64,000 nt of DNA from Tanytarsus gracilentus (lineage: Eukaryota; Arthropoda; Insecta; Diptera; Chironomidae). This document shows positions 1 to 15,000 of this stretch, piece by piece. Location: positions 3,534,001-3,598,000 of the forward strand of contig JAXRKN010000036.1 in assembly GCA_038502055.1 (NCBI GenBank). The letters run 5' to 3'. Position numbers and translations under genes: made by a program. Each line of letters opens with the position of its first letter. Positions within the stretch are counted from its first letter, which is position 1. The notes under the pieces were generated by a model. That model was not told where the DNA came from and searched no databases. It saw only the letters and a list, made by a program, of their open reading frames with translations.

Positions 1-3000
1 TGGAGCCATGAGTCTCGCTATCGATTTCCATCTTCCCCAATATATATATGCAATAGCTGGATGCGATAATTTCTTACACAAACATGACCTCGGCGGCGTG
101 ACGATGCACACAAATATCGTTAATTTACACAGCAAGAGAAATTATAAATAAGTTAGACTTTTTATCAAGCGCATGTTGAGAAAATATTTGGTTGAGGTTT
201 GAGGTGCTAATGAAGGATGGTTAGACTTTTCCACAAATCTCATGTTCATGTTTAATGTGACACATTTTCTCCAGACTGTTGATTTTTCTAAACATAATTA
301 AAAGAAAGTTTTTAACCACAAATTTTAGCGTCATCTCGTTAGAAAATCAAATTTTAGCACAAAATTTTCCGGTTAAATTTGTTTCACGCCCTTATAAATC
401 CTCGCATTTTATCATGGTGATGACATCAATGCGTGATTAAATATATCGATGTCACCATTCATCGTCAGCTGTAAATCGATTTTGTTTGCTCTACGGAAGT
501 TTAACGAAAATAAAACATTTCTTCGACGATGCACGACATCGAAATCAACAGGCGTCGCATTAATAAATATTGAGCTATTCATGACATTGAAAAATCACTT
601 GAAAAACTTTTTTCTTCTTATCGACTAGTCAATAACTTTTTTTAGATCATTCCTTAATGCTCGATGTCATCGTGTCTCATTTATTTTTGGCTTTATCAGT
701 AAGTGAATGCGACAATATGCTGTTATTGTTTATTGTTGAGTTCATCATTGATAACGATAAAAATTGTTTAGCCGCGTTGCTCATTAAATCGGAATTTCTC
801 ACTCGACAGTGATTTTTTATTTATTGCGCAATCATATTTGTGTCGGGAGTGCGATAAAGATCTAAAAAAGTTAAATATTATTTAGTGCAACAATAAAAAT
901 ATTTTGACTCAGAATTACCGCGAAAAAATATATCCATAAATCATGATCTAACGATTAATATCGGTTCTCGCAGCTTAATAAAATGTTTTCATCGAAAATA
1001 ATAAATTAAAATATTGCGAAAAAAATCAATTCGTTTTCATAGGAGACTGAAAATGGCATAAAAATGCGAGTTATGCACTTGAGGCGTGCAATATGCGAGC
1101 ACAGAAGTTTCTGCCATAAAATTCAATTGCAATTTTAGTATGCGGTGCTTTTCAACCTGCAAACGAACTTTTTTGTTTGCATTATTAATAAACTTTTTTT
1201 TCTCTCTCTCTCACTTTATTATCGATTTGTCTGCTACTCCAATTTCACAATATATCGCGACATGGCATGTCTTTATTGCTTTATAGTAAATGTAGAAAAG
1301 GTTTGATCACCTAGAAAGCCATTCGTGAATATCACTCAAGTTGTGCTAATGAATGTTCTTGTTCGATGTTATGGACCTCAGTGATGGAAATAACACGAGC
1401 GTATTAAGTGTCGCAATTAGCGATCTAAGACATGGTAAAATTTTTTTTCTAGAATATTTCCGTTAATTGGTGTGATGCAAAAAACCGATTCTTGAAAGCT
1501 ACAAAATTATTAAATTTAAATATCAATTCAACTAGTCAAATGATTTATTATTTTTTGCAAAACACCCTTCAACTAATTTATTTAAATAACACAAAGACAA
1601 AATTGGGACAAAAACAATAATTTTGTATTGCACACTTTAGTGTTTTTGGAAATTGAGAGCGTGCAAGATGCATCTGTCATTATTAAATTCTACCATATCC
1701 ATAATGGCATTTCCAATTTGCAATCGATTTTTCATTTGGCGTTACACGAGACTTTTTTTCTGCCTCAATTTTCGTACTTTATTTATATTTTTTCAATTGT
1801 TGTGAGCTATGCTTGAAATAATTAATGTGAACGTGTATGAAACGAAGAAAGACTGAGTTGGCACAAAAATTTCATGCCGTTTGAGAAAAAAAAATATTGT
1901 AAAGTCCATTTGCGAAATATTTGTTTACAGTTTATATTTCTAACCCACCGAGTTAGTTAAGTTTTTTTGTGACACTCAACAATGACGAAACTTTTCAAGT
2001 AACTTATTGAAATTTTTTTAATTGAAAAAAACTTCTTTATATTCGAAAATATATTTCAATTATGCGAGAGCACAATGAAGCAGTGTACGGTGATTGTATG
2101 AAAACAGTTTGATTAATTGTAATACGATTGAGATCACTTTTTCGCACACGCCAAAAAACTCTCTTCCGTCGCCATCGGAATCGATTACGTTGGCGAAAAT
2201 TGAGATGCATTTTTATCATCGGCTTTCACAAAATGTTAATTTAGCATCATTATGTTGGCTATGACACCACAATCGCGATCATACACGAATGCCGTTTTGA
2301 TGAACATAGAGCAAGCTCAAAACAAGTCTTTGATAGATGAAATTTCAATGTTATGACGAGTTTTAGCGAAAGTTGTTTGTTAACAGCGGAAAACAAAATC
2401 GCCGATGACTTTGGCGCGATGTCGATGAAGAAAAGAGAAAAAATAAATAATGAAGAAATTGATTGAATTTAGACATTGGATGCCATTGTATAGCAAAAAT
2501 GCCGAACCGTTTGAAAAACAATAATAAATTTTATTATTGTGTAAAAATACAAAAGGCGGCAAAGTAATTAAACAATTTATTTCGATTCTAAAGTGTGCAT
2601 CGTATTTTTAGCTTTTAAAATTGCAACGATGAGAAATTATGTAAAATATTTTTGAGGTTGCAGCGCTTGGAAGAAATTTCCATCTTCCACAAAAACCGCA
2701 TAAAAAGTAGCAAAAGGCCATAAAATATTTATGAACGTTGTTGTCTGGAGGTTCTGAGCCAATTTTCTATGGGATCATCCGGCAATTGCGTGACTTGTAA
2801 AATTATTTTAAAGTGCAAAAACATTTAATTTATGAGCAAGTCAAAAAAAAGACCATTCATTCTTTTCCTTCATACAAATTTCTCATGTTCTTTTTTCAAT
2901 ATTTTTACGACCCCTATAATTAAACTCCGACCATTGCATAGCGAAAAATTATCTCTTCACCAAAAACATTTTCAGGTCATCGATACACGAGGGGTTGCAT

Positions 3001-6000
3001 TTGAAATGCATATCGAATGCTACTGAAAATAAAAAAATACGCTTTAATTAGTTAAAATTTATGAATTGATCTGTAAGCTTACAACTCGACAATAGTCATG
3101 AGAAATAAGGGTCATTAAACGTGAAAACATCCATAAAAATTGTTCAATTTATTTTTTAGTATGAGAAAAAAGTGTTTTTACATTCTTCCATGAACTTTTC
3201 TCGAGTCTCGTTTTGCATGTCCATCTCTCATAAATGATCAATCATCAAGCGTGTGCACTTTTGAGGAATTTTTATAAAAGTAATTGCCAAATTCAATGCA
3301 CACATATATCTTTGAAAATGAGACCATTAATATTTTTCGGGCAAATTGCTTCTTTTTTAGCCATCGCACATGTTGATAGGAATAACTGTGTGAGTGAGAC
3401 ACGACGGCAATTTTATGATGAAAATTTCAAGCTCAAAGAATTCTTTAAAGCGTAGAAATATTTTTGTAATATGATCGAGAGACCGGGAAGAAGAAGGAAG
3501 TTCATAAGCAGGTGGCTTTTTCCTCGAGCAATTTTCGAGTTGCTCTCTTTCTCATTTTCTGCACTCGTGGAGCATAAAAATCCATTAAAAATCCTCATGG
3601 TGGCATCGAAATGTTTCTGCATAAGCGGCTTTGCTTATTGCTATTTGTTTATGTATTACTCGAGCATTTAAAACCACCAGACAAATGCAATATGGACCAT
3701 TTCGCTTAATGCTCTTAAGGTCAGGGATGAAAATCAATTTTGGTTTCATTATTCCGGTAATGTGCTGAAATCATTGATGTCTGAGCTCATTTTTTATTCA
3801 TTCCCACCTCCTTCCCTTCCTGCCTCTTATTTTTTTTTTGTTGTGGGTTCCTGTTTCGCATAGCAATAATATGGTTGCGAAAAAAAAGAGAGAATTTCGC
3901 AGAAAACCACATTATTTCTCCTGCAAGCCACAAAAAAACATAAAATTAAGAATGTAAATTTTGCCACATCTGAAATGATGAATGCTAATGAATAAAAAAA
4001 TATGTCTGCATGTGTTTCACTGTATAATATTACGATTAGTACTCGCTTTATTGTTAATTAGATGATGCCTAAAAAAAGGGGTGGGACACTAAAATATATT
4101 ATAATAAAATAATCGTCCATTCCTCTTTAATATCTCTATTTTTTATGGTCATGAGATGCTTCACGAATTTCAAACAAAATTGGCAAAAAATGCTCTCCAT
4201 TTCACCTCAAACAGTCGGTTGGCAGTGAAACCGCCTTTTCATGGACAAATATATGTAAATTTCTAACGACCACAACACTATACATAGTTAACGACCACAA
4301 GCTTGCGAATATACAAAATTTCACTTGTCTCTCAATATAGGCTCGATGAAAGCGAAAGGTGTCCCACGATTAACTCACATTTTATGTTCACTAACATTTT
4401 CTCATCGCTTGATTAATAGATGAATGAAAAAAGCAACGAGAGGCACCTGATGAGTCCGCAATACACTCGCCAATTACTGTCATCATTGTTTTCCGCCGTT
4501 TTTACGTTAAATTTAACTTGCGTACATTTATCATGATGAGATTGGTGCAGTGTCATCGTTTAAACTCTCGATCGCTAATCAAATTTTGTATCATCTGTAA
4601 AACTTTTTAACTCTTCTCGCTGTCGTTATTGTTATTTCCATTTCAATGGACATCAAAACCATTCAAGTGAAACGTTGAAAAGAGCAATATTAGTGTCTCT
4701 TTGTATACCTTTCGGATCAATGATTATCGGGACAGTAATAAAAGCAATTTTAGCCATATGTCAGACCAAGCTTTATTTTATATTTTTTTCATCTCTCTGT
4801 GTCAATAAGGAGAGAAATGCAAACAAGTAATTAAGAGCAACAATAGAGGCATTGAACTAGTTAATGTATATAACACATTCTTTAATTTCCCCTAAATTGT
4901 CATCGTGCAGTTTCACTTTATGAAATGCATCATGCGAGCTCTAACACTTGAAAGCTTAAATTACTGTTTATAGTCATGCAATTTTAATTTTATTTTTTGA
5001 TAGAAATCTTAAAAAATAAATCTTGAGATTAAAATTTTTGAGTTTTCAAATTCCTGGATTTTTAAATCAAAACGTTAAAAAATTTAGAGTGTGCCTTAAT
5101 GTCGTGACCATCCTCATCTTACTCTTTCTCAAAATTAAAACTTTTTCAATTAAATCTTACAAGACTGAAAACACATCTCAATCTCCTGCCATCCCACAGT
5201 AAAATTTAATAATTTTTCACGCTCTATTTAACGATCCATCAAATTGCTCATTTCACGAATGCATGTTGGGTATTAAATATTTTTTTTTCGCAAAATCATG
5301 CTGAAGAATCATAAAATGAGATTAATGTTTGAGGCTCGAAATTAAATTCGTGGTGATTATCCATCATCTAGATGCACGCACAAAAGGGCTCATCGCAATT
5401 TGATTGCAGATTTTTTTCTCGTTATTTTTTTATTGTGGTCTCAATGCCCTTTAATTTCTTCTCATGCTGTCTCGAGTGTGTGTGTGTGCAATATGTGGTA
5501 ATTTAATTCACATCAATCACCAAGTCAGCAATTAAAGGCTGGAAAGTGTAATAATGAGATACTTAGTCAGCAAGAAGATCGGCTCACATTTCTCTCACTC
5601 TCTTATTTTTTTGACAACAATTGCCGCTGATGCGTGTCAAAGCATAATGAATTTCGTAAAGAAAAAATGTCACTCTTAATTACTTTAAAAAAACTTGCAT
5701 ATTGGTGCAATTGGAACAAATCATTCATGACACAATTAAGTGCAGACATCGAGAGAGAAATTCTTCGACAGTCATCCGGGTGATAACTTAAACTTTAATT
5801 TCCATGCAAAGTGATTGATGTCTCGACTTTTTTGCACTTCTTTGGATATAAAATAAAATTAAAGATCACCCCCGAAAAAAAAATTGAAAAATGCTGATGG
5901 ATGACTTTAACTCATGTCACGACGAGACGAACAGTGTAACATCTATCGCGTGACAGACGCAATTAACGTATAGAGAGCAATGATGCAATTCCTAATTGGA

Positions 6001-9000
6001 TAACGATATACATTTTGCAGCATGATTGAAGTACGCAAAAAAACATGGCAGAAATTTTAATCTCACGACGACGGCGTCAAAATAATCCCGATGAAAAATG
6101 ATTTTATTATTATGCACATAGCGGTATTGTCGTATTGAGTGTTGGCAGAATATCTAGAATTAACTCTCGCAGCGATGCGGGCCATGATTAATTTTTTTTT
6201 CAATTGTTTTCTTCCTTTCCCACTTTTACTCTTTTCTTGTTTTATTTTTGGTTGCAACCAAATTTAGAGGAGAGAGATTTTATAACACGCGAGACGCCCA
6301 GAATGGGACCGACACACTCTCTCGAGAATCGTCAATCTCTTTTTGGGCCTGGTGACGAATGAAATTAAAATTCATTAACACCATTTTAAAACATGATTTT
6401 TATGATCATCACTTCATTGAGAAGAATCTCGTGTGCCCGGAGCACTGGTTAATAGAAGAAAATTAAATTATGATGTTAAAGCTATTAAACTTAATTATTT
6501 GATGAATGAAAGTTTTCAAGAAGAAATCTGAATGATGATGATGATTAAGTCACTCAAATTTTAGCGTACGATTTTTTTTGCAAGAGATGGAATTTAAAAT
6601 TCCCAGTTATAAAATTTTCAACTCAATTCCCAATAGAGAGCGCCATATAGTATTTTGATTCTTTATTAATGCCATCTCGTGATTATTTTCTGAACAAATA
6701 ATTTCTCACTGGGTTTTATCAACTCTTTAAAGAATAAAACCGCCAAAATTTTCACGCTGTGGCAATTACTCATGGAATGGTATTTAGCGTGGCGTGCGGG
6801 GTGAAAAAAGAATGGTTTTGATGGACATGAAGATGAAAGAGATGGAAATATGAATAATGAAGATAAGCTAGATCGGATCTATGATTTAACAATCATGAGA
6901 TATTCTGCATGCTCCATTATATTTGCTAAAGTTGATTAGTCAGCAATTTAAAGTATCTCTCTCGTTCGTTACGTCGTGACCATGAACCTGCACCAGCTCT
7001 ATAATGAAATTCTGCGTTAATCCAAATCTCGATTGTTATGCAAATCATATAATCACTGCACCACGACTTCCATCCATCACTTTAATGGAATTCATTAGTA
7101 TCTCGCGCGTAAATTAAAAAGTTGCTACCTTTTTTTTCTTCTCCGAAAAAATTTTTTTTTCAAACCATCATCAGTGTCGGCATCGGCAACCCATTGAGAT
7201 TCATTGCTATTTAATGGCTATAAATTTTCAATCAATGTAAGAAAAAATCATAAAAGTAAAGCAACTGTAAATCATCATAAAAAAGAAGAAGTCGCTAGTG
7301 TGTGGCACTAAGTCGCCACCTTTTTGAAAATTAATTTTTTGAGGTTAAGTTTAGATTATCCCCATAATATGATTGTCACTGGATGTTCTTTGTGCTAAAA
7401 ATTCCATTAGCGACAACAGAAAAAGATGCGACACACACACACAAACTCAAACTTGATGATTAAATAAAGGCCAGGAAGAGAGACGAACGGGAAGAGACAA
7501 ATAAACATAAACAAATGGGTCGTTAATATTCAACTGCTGTATTTGCTTTTATGCTCGCATCTTTCCTCTTACAATCAACTCTGTTTTTTCTGAGAAATTT
7601 GTCGTCGATTTTTATTGAAAATTCTGGTGAAGAATTTTATGTCAAGTTTCTTCCTGAAGTGCATCTTTATTATTCACACTGAAGCGCATATTGTGACTTA
7701 ACTCTCTTTTTAAACGCACAACAAGTCTTTCTTGTCTCGCTCTATAAGTGCAGTACATCTTAACAATTTCAAGTGTGCAGCTCGGTATCTGTGTGTGTGG
7801 TGGTGAAAGAAAAGCACTTAAGTGTAAGAGATGCACCACAAAACGCATTTAACCACGATCTAAAGTCGGCGACGGCAGAAACTCTCTCGAATGGCGCAAT
7901 ATGAAAATATTGTGTAATTTTATGTGAGGTCTGTTGGGAGAATTTCAATCAAGAGATGAAAACTTTAAATTTCCCGGAATTTTTAAATTGAATTTTTCAG
8001 TTAAGAAATTATTTTAAATTTTTAAACTAAAAACTTAAATGCAGTCCGCTAGAATTTTTCGTATAAGAGTGGTGTTAAGATTTCTTTCTCCCACTGAAGA
8101 TGGCTAGCAGATGTTTTAATGAGAGTGATGTAAAACTTTTTTCTCCTTTTGACTTAATTTATTTTTCTTTTTGGGTCATGAAACAAAAACAGAGATTGAA
8201 TTGTTTTATCTAAAAAACGTCTATTTATTTTCTAGAAAGACATTTGAACCAAGTTTTAGTTTTCAATGGATGATGAGTTAAATTAAAAATAGATTCTGGC
8301 GCACGTATTGCCAAAAAAAAATTTATTCTTTTATGACGAGCAATAAAGATTATTTTGTAATAAAGTAAATGAATCATGTGATTGATTGGCAACAATGGAT
8401 TTGGTAAAATCAATTAATAAATCTCAATTAACGCCAAAAATGCAAATGTGTGATAAAATGCAACACATTGTGGAACAATTTCGACAAGTTATGTAAATTA
8501 CTTCAACATAAAATTTATCTCTAACGTATTTGAAAAATTCAAATGTTTCAATTCCACCGTTCCGAAAATTCTCTCTCGCTCTCTTGAAAAATCTCACCAA
8601 CACATTAACGTTACATTAATCATGAGATAATAAAAATTGTATGCGAAATTACTAATTGCTCGAGTGATAAGCGAAAAGCTCACTAAAAATTAAATTGGCT
8701 CACGGCAAAATACGACATTCATATCTTATCCACTCGACAAAAAATCAAGGCGAAGAAAAAAACTGTCGTTATCGCTGTCTGAATAAGTCAATTAACAAAC
8801 ATAAAATTGTTTAAGCGGCCAAGTTAAAAAATCCGTTTCCACTTCATTCGCTCTCGCTCTCTTTAATTCACTTCAATTCTCTCCCAATTTGTGGTGAGAT
8901 TGTTGAATGAAAAAACATTTTCGTACCATACGGCGGCAGAACTGTAGAGAGTGTCGAGGAATTCAGATCGTTATTTCGTTCGATGCGTGTTAGACTAAAA

Positions 9001-12000
9001 TTTAAGTTGTGTTTAATTATTATTTTGACAAACATACAAGTGTTAAAAATTATCTCATATCAGAGTGCCTGCTAATGAATTAGTGAATTGAAAAAAAAGG
9101 AATTGTCGAATTTATTTTTATACGGAAGTATAACCGATAGAATTTGATAGAGAAGTGCTCACACAATTAATCAAAATTGATCAAGTTATTTATATACAAA
9201 AAAAAGGTTGATAACGTGGAACCAATTAACGAGCTACTGAGCAAATTATTATTATAATTACATGCGCTCTGTGCAGTTTTTTAGTGAGAAAAAAAAATGC
9301 ATTTTCCTGTCTAGTGTCTGGCGAAGTGAAAAAGAGAAAAAAGAGATGTTCTAAAAATACCGACAGGGCAGAATATTTCATAGAAACGAGAGATTAAACC
9401 CGCATACAAAATATTTCGTAAGTGCTGCATCCAATAATAAAAATTATTTTGTGATGTATGAGGAAGCTGTAAAAATTCTTTTTCTCCATAAAAATCTTGC
9501 TGTCGCCTTCGACAAGGCAACTCCTGTGTCTGAGTTTGTTTGTTGAAAAATTGCACATATGGCTTTCATTATAAATTGGCAAAAAAATCATGCGGGCACA
9601 TTTTTGGATTTGAATTTCCCGCACTGTTAATTAACTTAATAAAAATATAAATTTTAGGAAATAATTTGAATGTCTTCACTTGTTTAAACTATTGCCAAAC
9701 TCGCCGTCAACATGAAATTGTGCAAAACTGGCTAATGTGACACATGTCATGCTGAAAATTGATACGCACACACTTGGTGAAAGAGTAAGTTTTTACGAAA
9801 GAGATAGCTTAATTACAGCTCCAGTAACATGCCAATTAAGTGGCGCGGCAACTCTAATTGAATCTTGAAAAATTCAAATTTAATTGAATTTCAAATCGCG
9901 AGCTTATCCTTGAGAGTCGTCGAGCTGTCACTCAATATGCATTGAAGCATATTTCTCTACTGTACATACTTTCTGCCTTCGCATGTGCTTCATTAAAAAT
10001 ACATAAAGGGATTTTTCTCTGCGACGACGAATCGCGATCTAGAATTTCTCTCTTTTTTTGAATCTCGCAACGATGAAGCAAAAAAAGAGGAAAATTTCAA
10101 AATTCTTTGGGAAAATTCGCACGCAAACAAGTTAAAAAATATGAAGAAAAAAACGATTATGAAGATTGCATGACACAAGTTCTCTCTCATGGTCATTTAG
10201 CACATTTTATATAAGTCAGTATGGCATGCAAACTCATATTTTTGTGTCAGCTGACTTTTGATTCGCTCAAAAAGCGTTTTGAGATCATGCGTCGGGTCAA
10301 GGACTTATTCATTCCGATCATGATGTCATAATTTTTATAAATCACCGCCATCAATTGAGACAGGCACAATCTGCACAGAATTTATTGATATTTCATCCGC
10401 GCCATCGAATTCAAAATGTCTTTCTCTCTCTCTTTCGTGAAAGAAACGCCTGAGAATAATTGATCCAAATTGATGTTGATCGTCAGAAGCCATGCAGTTT
10501 GAGTGTTCTGTTACTGGTGAAGTGGGGTGAAGCTTCATAAAGATTAATTGCCATAAAATAAAACTTTTTTATTCACTTCGTTTGTCTTCTCTCGTACATT
10601 TTGATAATAGAATTAAAACAAGCACATGTGAGTGTTTTTAATGAATTTCTCTTTAATTTTCTTTAATTTGAGTTTGTTTAGAAAACAGATCAGAATTTGG
10701 GGTGGGAGACTTGGATAAAATTTATAAAATTTTTTTTAACTAAAAACCTAAAGTTAATAATTTTTTAACAAAGCTCTTTGTAAAAATCAAATCCAGGGGT
10801 GCAAACCTTACTTTAAAAACCATTTAATAATTCTAAGTCCATAAATTACATTAATCTTCAACTGCATTCTTATTATTTACTGCCGACAAAAAAAGTTTCT
10901 GAATTAAAATATGTGAACGAGAGATAACTTGTGTGACACTGTGCATTCATATCGTCTTAAAAGTTTTTTTATTTATTTATACGAACTCTAACTTTTAATG
11001 TTATGAAAGCACATATATTGAGTATCAACTTGACATTCAAGTAAAATGACAACGACAGACGATCATTAAAGGCATGAGGCATGTGAGAATGAATTATCAT
11101 AATGAATGAGTGTAGAGATAAAATTTTTGAAGTTAATGAGAAATATTCTAGGAATTTTAGAGTGTCTTCAAATGGAACCGATAGCGATAGTGAAAATGAC
11201 CTCCACATGCACATCATCACGCTCTTATCGCTATTATGTAAAGTGACCGGCAAATTTGTATTCTTTTTTATTATTATCAATAATTTACGACACTCTCACT
11301 TCAGACCATCTACAGAGACCTACCATTAATGTCCGCAGGTTTAATGTATGCGTGTGAAAAAATAGCAACTGAAAATGCAATGAAATTTTTCATGATCGAA
11401 ACGTGTGTTTGCAACGTCTCGTGTCTCGCACTCGGAATGATTAAATGTTATTGAATCAGTGACGACGACCGGTTTTTTTATCATAAATTGTTTCCATTTA
11501 ACTGAACGAGACTGATGTAAAAAATCGAAAGTATGATCGAAGAGTGGTTTATTATTATGCCATCGACAATCAGCAACAATTATTGTGTCCCCAAAAAAAT
11601 TGAGTGGCTGAACATTAATGGGTCGACGTGAAATTATTCAAGCAATAAAATGGGTAGACGGTTATTTTTTATGGTTTATTTATAGAAGACGTCAATGGTT
11701 GAATTTTTAGTGCTAAATTTTATTCTCTCAAGTTCTTAAATTTTTTAAGAGATTTTTTATAATATTTTATAATTTTTAAAAAGTTATAAAAATTTCAAAA
11801 TACTCTAAAAATTCAAAAAAGTTTTCAAACTTTTTAAAAACCTCAACGGTTACTAAACATATCTGACATCATCAACAAACTTCATTAAAATTCAATAATT
11901 ATTTAATCTATGCATACAAAATGCAGCAAAATATCCATTAACAACATTGTAACTACAAGTTTAATGTAGCAATTTAGCTCCCTCGGTAAGCGAAACACCA

Positions 12001-15000
12001 CAAAAACAAATTTTAAATTAGAAAAGAGAGAAACCGAAATGAAGAAAGACACGACAATGATTTAAGCGCACACCGGATGTCGCTCCTCGAAACTTCCCCT
12101 CCTGGAAAAAAAATGCAGCGGCAAACCAACAACCAGTCACACAGGGCAGGCATTCAGTCATACATAAACATACACGCTCGGTAGACAAATTCAGGCAATA
12201 AATAAACATTTGCTGGTGCAAAGAACATACACTCATGTATATGAGAATTTAATGGCACACATGGAATGAAAGAATAGAAAAAGAAATTAAAAATTCTTAA
12301 AACGATTTTCGCCTATTCGGAGTGAGAGTGAGTCAAGTTCGAAAAAAAAAGAGTTTTAAGAAGAAGAAATTTTTAATATTTCATAAATTCTACCTTTCAT
12401 ACTTCGTATTTATAAATGCGATTCACATCGTTGGAGGTTTCATGTGTAGTCTAAGAGCGTTCTGAGAAGAATTAAATAAAGCCTCTTGTGATTATTTCGC
12501 AGATATTGTAACTCAAATATATGCGGCGATAAATAAAAAAAATGAATTTTTCAAAACTCACAAAACCATCCCAAGCTCGATAAACTTTCATTTGCTCTCC
12601 ATGTGTGTGCCATCGAGTAAATTGAATGGGGTCAAAGGTTCTTTAAAAAAACTTTATATATTAAATTTCAAGTGTACGATAAAGATCGCGGCGTTGAGAA
12701 AAGAAGAAATTCAAAAGTTTATTCACCCAAAGTTGGATGAATTTTAATTCCATACCATTGTTTTTTTTTTCGCGCGCTAAAAGTCATATGAATATGGAAC
12801 CCTTCATGTTTATTTAATCTCCACCTTGAGTCGACGGGCTCAAGACGATAGAGAAGGTAAACGATCGCTAAAAGTCAAAGAATTTTAATGCAAACTGTAC
12901 TAATGGAGAGTTGAAATGACTCACAAGACACTCGAATTGGAATTTCGGCATCTAACATTTTTTTTCTCTCTCTAACGTCTCTAATGAGCTTCACATGCTG
13001 TAAAACGTAAAACAGCCATGACGCTGCAAACTTGTTTCGAAAGCCACTCTTTGTTATACGTCAATTTAACCGATATATGAACGTAGAAATTGAGGATTAG
13101 TTGCGGCTTTTATCCATTCAACTGAAAATATCTCAGCTGCTTGGCATTCCTGAACTCCTTTTCTAAAAATAAGTGTATAATGCCTGCATGCACTTCATTG
13201 CGAGTGAGATTATCTGTGTTGTGTACATTGCATTGTGCAAAGTGCTTTACCTACTGTTCTTGAGCCCTTTCGCTAATGAAAAAAGCTATAAAGATGTAAC
13301 GATGCTGCATTCACTCATTCCAGCACGCACCATCGACAGTAAAAAAAGCGGTAATCAACAACAACAGCAAGCAAGATTTAATTAAATCTCAAGTAATTTT
13401 CCATTAAAGTCGTTACACGGTTCTGCTTTAATTCCACTCCAAATCCACTTGCTACTTAGTGCCTCGCTTAATTTTCATTCTGATTGATAAAGTGAGTCTA
13501 AATATGGACATAAGTCATCATCACGCATTAGACTTCACACAATCGCAGCGGGAGGGAAATTGCTTCGGGGATGAGAACGTTTTAAAGATTTGTTTATGGA
13601 GGCTCAAAAAAATTGGATATAATTAAGATCACACACCTCTAGATTTTGAGGTGTTTAGAATTCTCTAATTAGTGGATCACGAAGTGATATTATGGAATTA
13701 GTGAAGGGGTTTGAGCACTTGGTTATTATTAAAAAAATATGATTAAAATTAGTAAATTTTAAATATTAAAAGAAATAATTTTATAAAATCTTCAATCTTA
13801 TAATGTAAAAATTTATATCCTTATGTATCAATTTTTTAACACCCAACATCCCACCCCCTCAATATCTTACTATTTTTCTCGCCATATCTCGCTAATTATA
13901 AAATTGTCTTATTCAGCTCAGTCATCAGCATGTAATATTCATTCAGCAGTATTCCTGCTGCTGACGTACGTCTTTTTTGAAGTCATGCGGCGCGCAATAT
14001 TCGCGCATTACAAAACGGCTCTCTTTACATTTAATTCTGCGTTCGCATGCAAATTAAAGTTGATTCATAAACGTTTTTAATGAACAAATTAATGTAGTTG
14101 CATGTCGTCGCCTCAAAGTAAAAACCTCAAAAAAATATAATTTACGTTGGCATCGCCTACACCACGATTCAAAGTCGATACTTATGCACAAGAAGTGAAA
14201 ATTTTTTTCGAGTGTGTATGCAAATTTTGACATGCATATATTGCAGCCGCGTCGTCAGTCGTCATTTTTAATGTGTGAATAGATATTAAAATTCATTAAT
14301 ATCTGCAGTTGCAAATGAAAACTGTTACATGCGATGGCCTTGAATGTGCCGTAAGAAAATAAATTTGAATAAACTCGTGTTGAAATTTTGTTTAGTAATC
14401 GAGAGAGTGAGAAAAAGTGCAATTTGCGTGGGATATCGAGAAAAAAGTATCGATTTTCTCTCGTTCTCGTGTTCTTAAGCTATTCCAATTTGAGATAAAC
14501 AACTTGTCACTTATTGCATCTGTCCGACCCTTGTTCTTCGAAGAGATTTCAAGATTTTCAAGTTTTATACATTTTTTCTCACAAACACACAAATGCATTT
14601 ACTACTGCGCTGATATTGTGTCATCTCATAACTGTAATTTTCGCTGTCTAGATGTCAGAGGAAAAAAAACTGCGCATTGCTCACACAGCATGTGTTTAGA
14701 TTAATGATGTGCGAGGTATATGAGAAATGCCATTTGGGGATAGTAAGGAAGTGATGTCACTGGACACTAATTTAAAAGTATAGAGAATTATTTAACATCA
14801 AAGAAAGTCAAATTTAACCTTGCAATGCTGTCATAAAGAATTTTTATCAATTTAAGGCAGTGACTCGGCAATTACAAAATCGTGATGCAATTAGAATTCT
14901 TCTGTAGCAATTCACCTATTGAAATAATATTCCCAGAACATATCATGAAACATGAGATAATTACGCTATGGAAGCAGGCGAGCGGCAAGTCTTTTTGTGA

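Noticed and set aside
9311..9624. Two overlapping minus-strand frames of 76-81 codons
   Set aside because: Mutually overlapping frames with no protein features; typical of AT-rich chance.
10969..11280. 103-codon minus-strand frame
   Set aside because: Low-complexity residues, no promoter or poly(A) context, and another frame overlaps on the plus strand.
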